Positions 61,371 through 64,000 of a DNA stretch of 64,000 nucleotides are shown piece after piece. Positions within the stretch are counted from its first letter, which is position 1. The number at the start of each line of letters is the position of its first letter. The position numbers and the translations under genes are program-made. This stretch comes from Bacillota bacterium (GTDB taxonomy: Bacteria > Bacillota > Clostridia > Lachnospirales > Bianqueaceae): assembly GCA_017441925.1 (NCBI GenBank), contig JAFRUE010000006.1, forward strand, positions 1 to 64,000. Direction: 5' to 3'. The notes under the pieces are model-generated. The model made no database searches and was not told the DNA's origin. It worked only from the letters and a program-made list of their open reading frames with translations.

Positions 61371-61898
61371 TTGGCTTCTGCTGTCAACGGTCTGACAAAT
61401 ACAATCGGTAAACAATTGAATAAATTACGGTTAGCGAACCATCTGACTTCAGAATTCATTGCAAAGAAACTGAACATCACAAAAAGAGCCTATACCCACT
61501 ATGAAAAAGCATGCCGTCGTCCCACACTGGATTCTCTTCTTGTTCTGTCAGATCTTTATAAAGTTCCGCTGGAATACTTCGTCCGGCCCGAACGCATCAA
61601 CAGCTCTCTTGCGGCTCCGTTGATTTTTGAAGACAGCGAAAAGCCTTCCCGGACTCCGTCCCCTACGGCTCTTATTTCCTTTCTGGAGAAAATATCGGTC
61701 TCCCGGGAATTGCTGTTTATTGTATTCTGCGACGCATTCCATCTGGATCCGAAGCGCTGCATGATCCTTAGGATATTTCTGCATGTACTGACCTCCAACC
61801 AGGATCATGATACAAAGCCATCTGCCGCGAAAGGCAATATAAAATCCGGATCAAAGGCAGCCTCTAATCCGGACGATTTCCTGTCTGAATTCGATTGA
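61371..61898 (+). CDS. XRE-type helix-turn-helix regulator
   Basis: The 175-residue protein starts at TTG, 7 nt after GGAAG. It has an N-terminal Cro/C1 helix-turn-helix (IGKQLNKLRLANHLTSEFIA, NITKRAYTHYEKACRRPTLD). The C-terminal 100 residues are not recognised and end in a low-complexity tail. It stands alone, convergent with purA with only 5 nt between stops. Its targets are unknown. Confidence 0.85.
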   Translation: MASAVNGLTNTIGKQLNKLRLANHLTSEFIAKKLNITKRAYTHYEKACRRPTLDSLLVLSDLYKVPLEYFVRPERINSSLAAPLIFEDSEKPSRTPSPTALISFLEKISVSRELLFIVFCDAFHLDPKRCMILRIFLHVLTSNQDHDTKPSAAKGNIKSGSKAASNPDDFLSEFD

Positions 61899-61903
61899 TA
61901 TTA

Positions 61904-63217
61904 TTAGTCCTTCTTGCTCATAGCTTCCAGCCAGGACACTTCTCTTGTGCAGATAATCTTGTTGCGTCCAAGTCCCAGTTCCAGGATCAGCACCGGCGTA
62001 CCCGTCAGCTCTTCGATCCGGCGGATAAAAAACTTTGCCCTATCCGGAAGCTCTTCATAACTGCTGCAGTCATTGATCCGTCCCCAGCCCGGAATCGTTT
62101 CATATACCGGCTCGCACTGCGCCATAACCTCGGCGCTGGCAGGGACAGTCTTCATGATCTCGCCTTTGTACTTATAGCCTGTGCAGATCCTGACCTCGCG
62201 CATATCGCGAAGCGCATCCATTTTGGTAAGCGCGAATCCGTCAAGTCCGTTGACGCGCGCGGCATAATCAGCCGCGACCGCATCAAACCAGCCGACCCTT
62301 CGAAACTGTCCCGACGGTTCATATTCGTTCCCGCGGTCGCGCAGAACCTGTGCATCATCATTGAAAATCTCGGTCGGGAAAGGTCCTCTCCCTGCTCTGG
62401 AAGTATACGCTTTGATAACGCCCAGTGAATGCTCGATCGCATTGAGTCCGACGCCGCTTCCGATCGCCATGCCGCCGATCGTCGGATAGGAGGTCGTCAC
62501 GAACGGATAGGTCCCGTAATCCGGATCCAGCATTGTCGCCTGCGCGCCTTCGAAAATGACTTTCTTGCCGTTGGCCAGCATATCCTCGAGCAGTTCGCCT
62601 GTATCTGTAATATATGGAGCAAGTTTCTTTGCATATTCCATATATTCTGCAATCGTCTGCTCCGCGTCGGCCTGTTTGACCCCTCCGTAAACACGGGTGA
62701 TCAGACGGTTCTTCATCTGTGTATTCCTGCGGACCTTGCGTGCAAAAACATCCGGCTGCAGGAGATCACAGACACGGATTCCGATCCGCTCGATCTTATC
62801 CATGTAACAGGGACGGATGCCGTATCTGGCAGAAGCCGGGTCCCCGTCGCCGCCTTCATGTACTTCATTCATGAGACTGTCCAAAATCAGATGATATGGC
62901 ATTACAAGATGAGCGCGCCAGCTGATCCTCACATTGTCAACGTAAAAACCCTCGGATCTGAGATGCTCCATTTCCGCCAGAAGCTCCGCCGGATTCACTG
63001 CCGATCCATTGCCGATAATACCGAGAACGTTCGGATGTATGATTCCGCACGGCACAGAAGAAAAGCGGTACCGCTTGTCATTGATCACGACAGTATGTCC
63101 CGCGTTATTTCCTCCGGATGTTCTGACTACCGCATCTGCCCCGCCTGCAAGGAAATCAACGATCTTGGCTTTTCCCTCGTCTCCCCACTGGGTTCCGATT
63201 ACAGCAATACTAGGCAT
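61904..63217 (-). CDS. purA: Adenylosuccinate synthetase
   Basis: The 437-residue protein matches PurA throughout (IAVIGTQWGDEGKAKIVDFL, GGNNAGHTVVIND, SAVNPAEL). It joins IMP and aspartate with GTP in AMP synthesis. The GTP-loop reads GDEGKAK rather than the usual GDEGKGK; catalytic Asp and His appear kept. GGAGGAG lies before the ATG. It is a single gene with a 200-nt upstream region in which I see no certain promoter. Confidence 0.95.
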   Translation of the reverse strand: MPSIAVIGTQWGDEGKAKIVDFLAGGADAVVRTSGGNNAGHTVVINDKRYRFSSVPCGIIHPNVLGIIGNGSAVNPAELLAEMEHLRSEGFYVDNVRISWRAHLVMPYHLILDSLMNEVHEGGDGDPASARYGIRPCYMDKIERIGIRVCDLLQPDVFARKVRRNTQMKNRLITRVYGGVKQADAEQTIAEYMEYAKKLAPYITDTGELLEDMLANGKKVIFEGAQATMLDPDYGTYPFVTTSYPTIGGMAIGSGVGLNAIEHSLGVIKAYTSRAGRGPFPTEIFNDDAQVLRDRGNEYEPSGQFRRVGWFDAVAADYAARVNGLDGFALTKMDALRDMREVRICTGYKYKGEIMKTVPASAEVMAQCEPVYETIPGWGRINDCSSYEELPDRAKFFIRRIEELTGTPVLILELGLGRNKIICTREVSWLEAMSKKD

Positions 63218-63413
63218 CTGAACTCCTCCATTTTTGTATATTCTTTCTTAACTTCAATGAACCCGGCTTATCTATGTTTTTATATCAGTCTGTCTGACCC
63301 ACTCGACGCTACAGACCTGCCGTGTAATTATTTTACACGATTTCCTCACAATTTGCAACATATGAAAGACCCAAATTTCCAATTCATTGTGCAGATTGCC
63401 GGTTCCGTCTCTG

Positions 63414-64000
63414 TCATTTTACGCGGGGAACAGCCTCCTGCGCAAGTTTTGTCAGTTCTTCAGATGTATAGATATACTTTTTATTGCAACAGTCGCATCT
63501 AAGCTCAATATCTTCTTTTTCGTCCGCAAGCTCCAGCAGATCCTCTCTGCTCAGACTCCGCAGCGCATTCGTCACTTTTTCCCGCGAGCAGTTGCAGTGA
63601 AAACGGATCTCTCTCTTATCAAGGATCTGAAGATCCATGTCGCCGAGCAAAGCTTCCAGCATATCCTCAGGTGTATGCTCTTCAGACAGATAAGTTGTAA
63701 CGGACGGGAAAGCCATGATCTTATCCTGCAGTTTTATTGCTGTCTCCTCGGTCGCGCCGGGCATCATATGAAAAATGAACCCCCCTGCCGCTTTGACCGA
63801 ACAGTCCGTATCCACCAGCACGCCAAGCGAGACCGCGGACGGCAGCTGTTCCGAAACCGTATAATAATATGCCAGATCCTCCGCGATCTCTCCGCTGACA
63901 AGTTCCGAGTTGCCGATATACGGCTCTTTCATCCCGAGATTCTGGATCACCTGCAGCGTTCCCTTCCCGACGGCTCCGGCTACGTCAAGTTTACCGGCCG
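63414..64000 (-). CDS. hslO: Hsp33 redox-regulated chaperone (partial, N-terminus beyond right edge)
   Basis: The frame is open to base 64000 and encodes AGKLDVAGAVGKGTLQVIQN at its start, so the N-terminal part of Hsp33 lies outside. The core (EPYIGNSELVSGEIAEDLAY, SEQLPSAVSLGVLVDTD, AGGFIFHMMPGA) is followed by the zinc redox switch with CxC in FHCNCSREK and CxxC in LRCDCCNKKY. Oxidation of these cysteines activates its holdase function. It ends 196 nt upstream of the purA start. Confidence 0.95.
   Translation of the reverse strand, partial: AGKLDVAGAVGKGTLQVIQNLGMKEPYIGNSELVSGEIAEDLAYYYTVSEQLPSAVSLGVLVDTDCSVKAAGGFIFHMMPGATEETAIKLQDKIMAFPSVTTYLSEEHTPEDMLEALLGDMDLQILDKREIRFHCNCSREKVTNALRSLSREDLLELADEKEDIELRCDCCNKKYIYTSEELTKLAQEAVPRVK

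Noticed and set aside
63218-63413. Riboswitch upstream of purA
   Set aside because: No aptamer core or terminator hairpin could be recognised by eye in this gap.
62429-63502. 357-codon plus-strand frame opposite purA
   Set aside because: Antisense of a conserved enzyme; runs across the purA start and into the hslO end without signals.
1-64000. CRISPR array
   Set aside because: No series of short, evenly spaced direct repeats with unique spacers was seen; the repeats present are in-gene modules or short att-region motifs.

Overview
The window looks like a Firmicute of class Clostridia, most likely a Lachnospiraceae-type gut bacterium. The support is the block rpsM-rpsK-rpsD-rpoA-rplQ / ecfA1-ecfA2-ecfT-truA / rplM-rpsI, an L17 protein with a mid-protein insertion, strong AGGAGG ribosome sites, and a conjugative element of the Tn1549/CTn type. 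No species can be named from the sequence.

Layout. (1) 1-5.2 kb is an AT-richer defence-type island, all on the minus strand: a Fic protein and a DUF3800 protein in one unit behind a palindromic operator, then a type I methyltransferase (hsdM), an unknown nuclease-like 217-residue protein and the start of hsdS, which runs off the left edge. (2) 5.2-44.1 kb is a complete integrative and conjugative element (ICE) of about 38.9 kb, inserted in the 3' end of rpsI. The intact rpsI at 44035-44430 carries an element-supplied tail. The displaced original tail (last codons, stop and terminator) survives at 5115-5219. A 13-bp identity, 5207-5219 and 44072-44084, marks the crossover. (3) 44.0-64 kb is chromosome: ribosomal protein and ECF transporter operons, a GH105 glycoside hydrolase, an SDR dehydrogenase, ispE, an ECF S-component with a DUF4430 partner, tRNA-Ser(UGA), a DUF1015/flavoprotein/AEC-transporter operon, an XRE regulator, purA and a partial hslO.

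The ICE reads mostly leftward. From right to left it carries: three direct repeats that look like integrase arm sites; parA-parB; a lipoprotein and a 1690-residue thioester/Cna-B adhesin with an IPKTG anchor; a block of small replication and anti-restriction genes (ArdC, RadC, Toprim, DUF3846 and several genes under 60 codons); a candidate oriT; mobC, relaxase and pcfB; the transfer machine (coupling protein, Maff2, VirB6-like, PrgI, VirB4, sortase B, CHAP hydrolase); IS66 copies around a small TetR/NTF2-like cargo; a LexA-like repressor with an operator over its own promoter, next to an ImmA-type protease; and at the left end a sigma-like protein, an excisionase and two tandem tyrosine integrases. 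The likely logic is that damage-triggered loss of the LexA-like repressor allows excision and transfer, ArdC proteins blunt restriction, and the sortase and adhesin help donor cells make contact. This logic is inferred from gene families and order.
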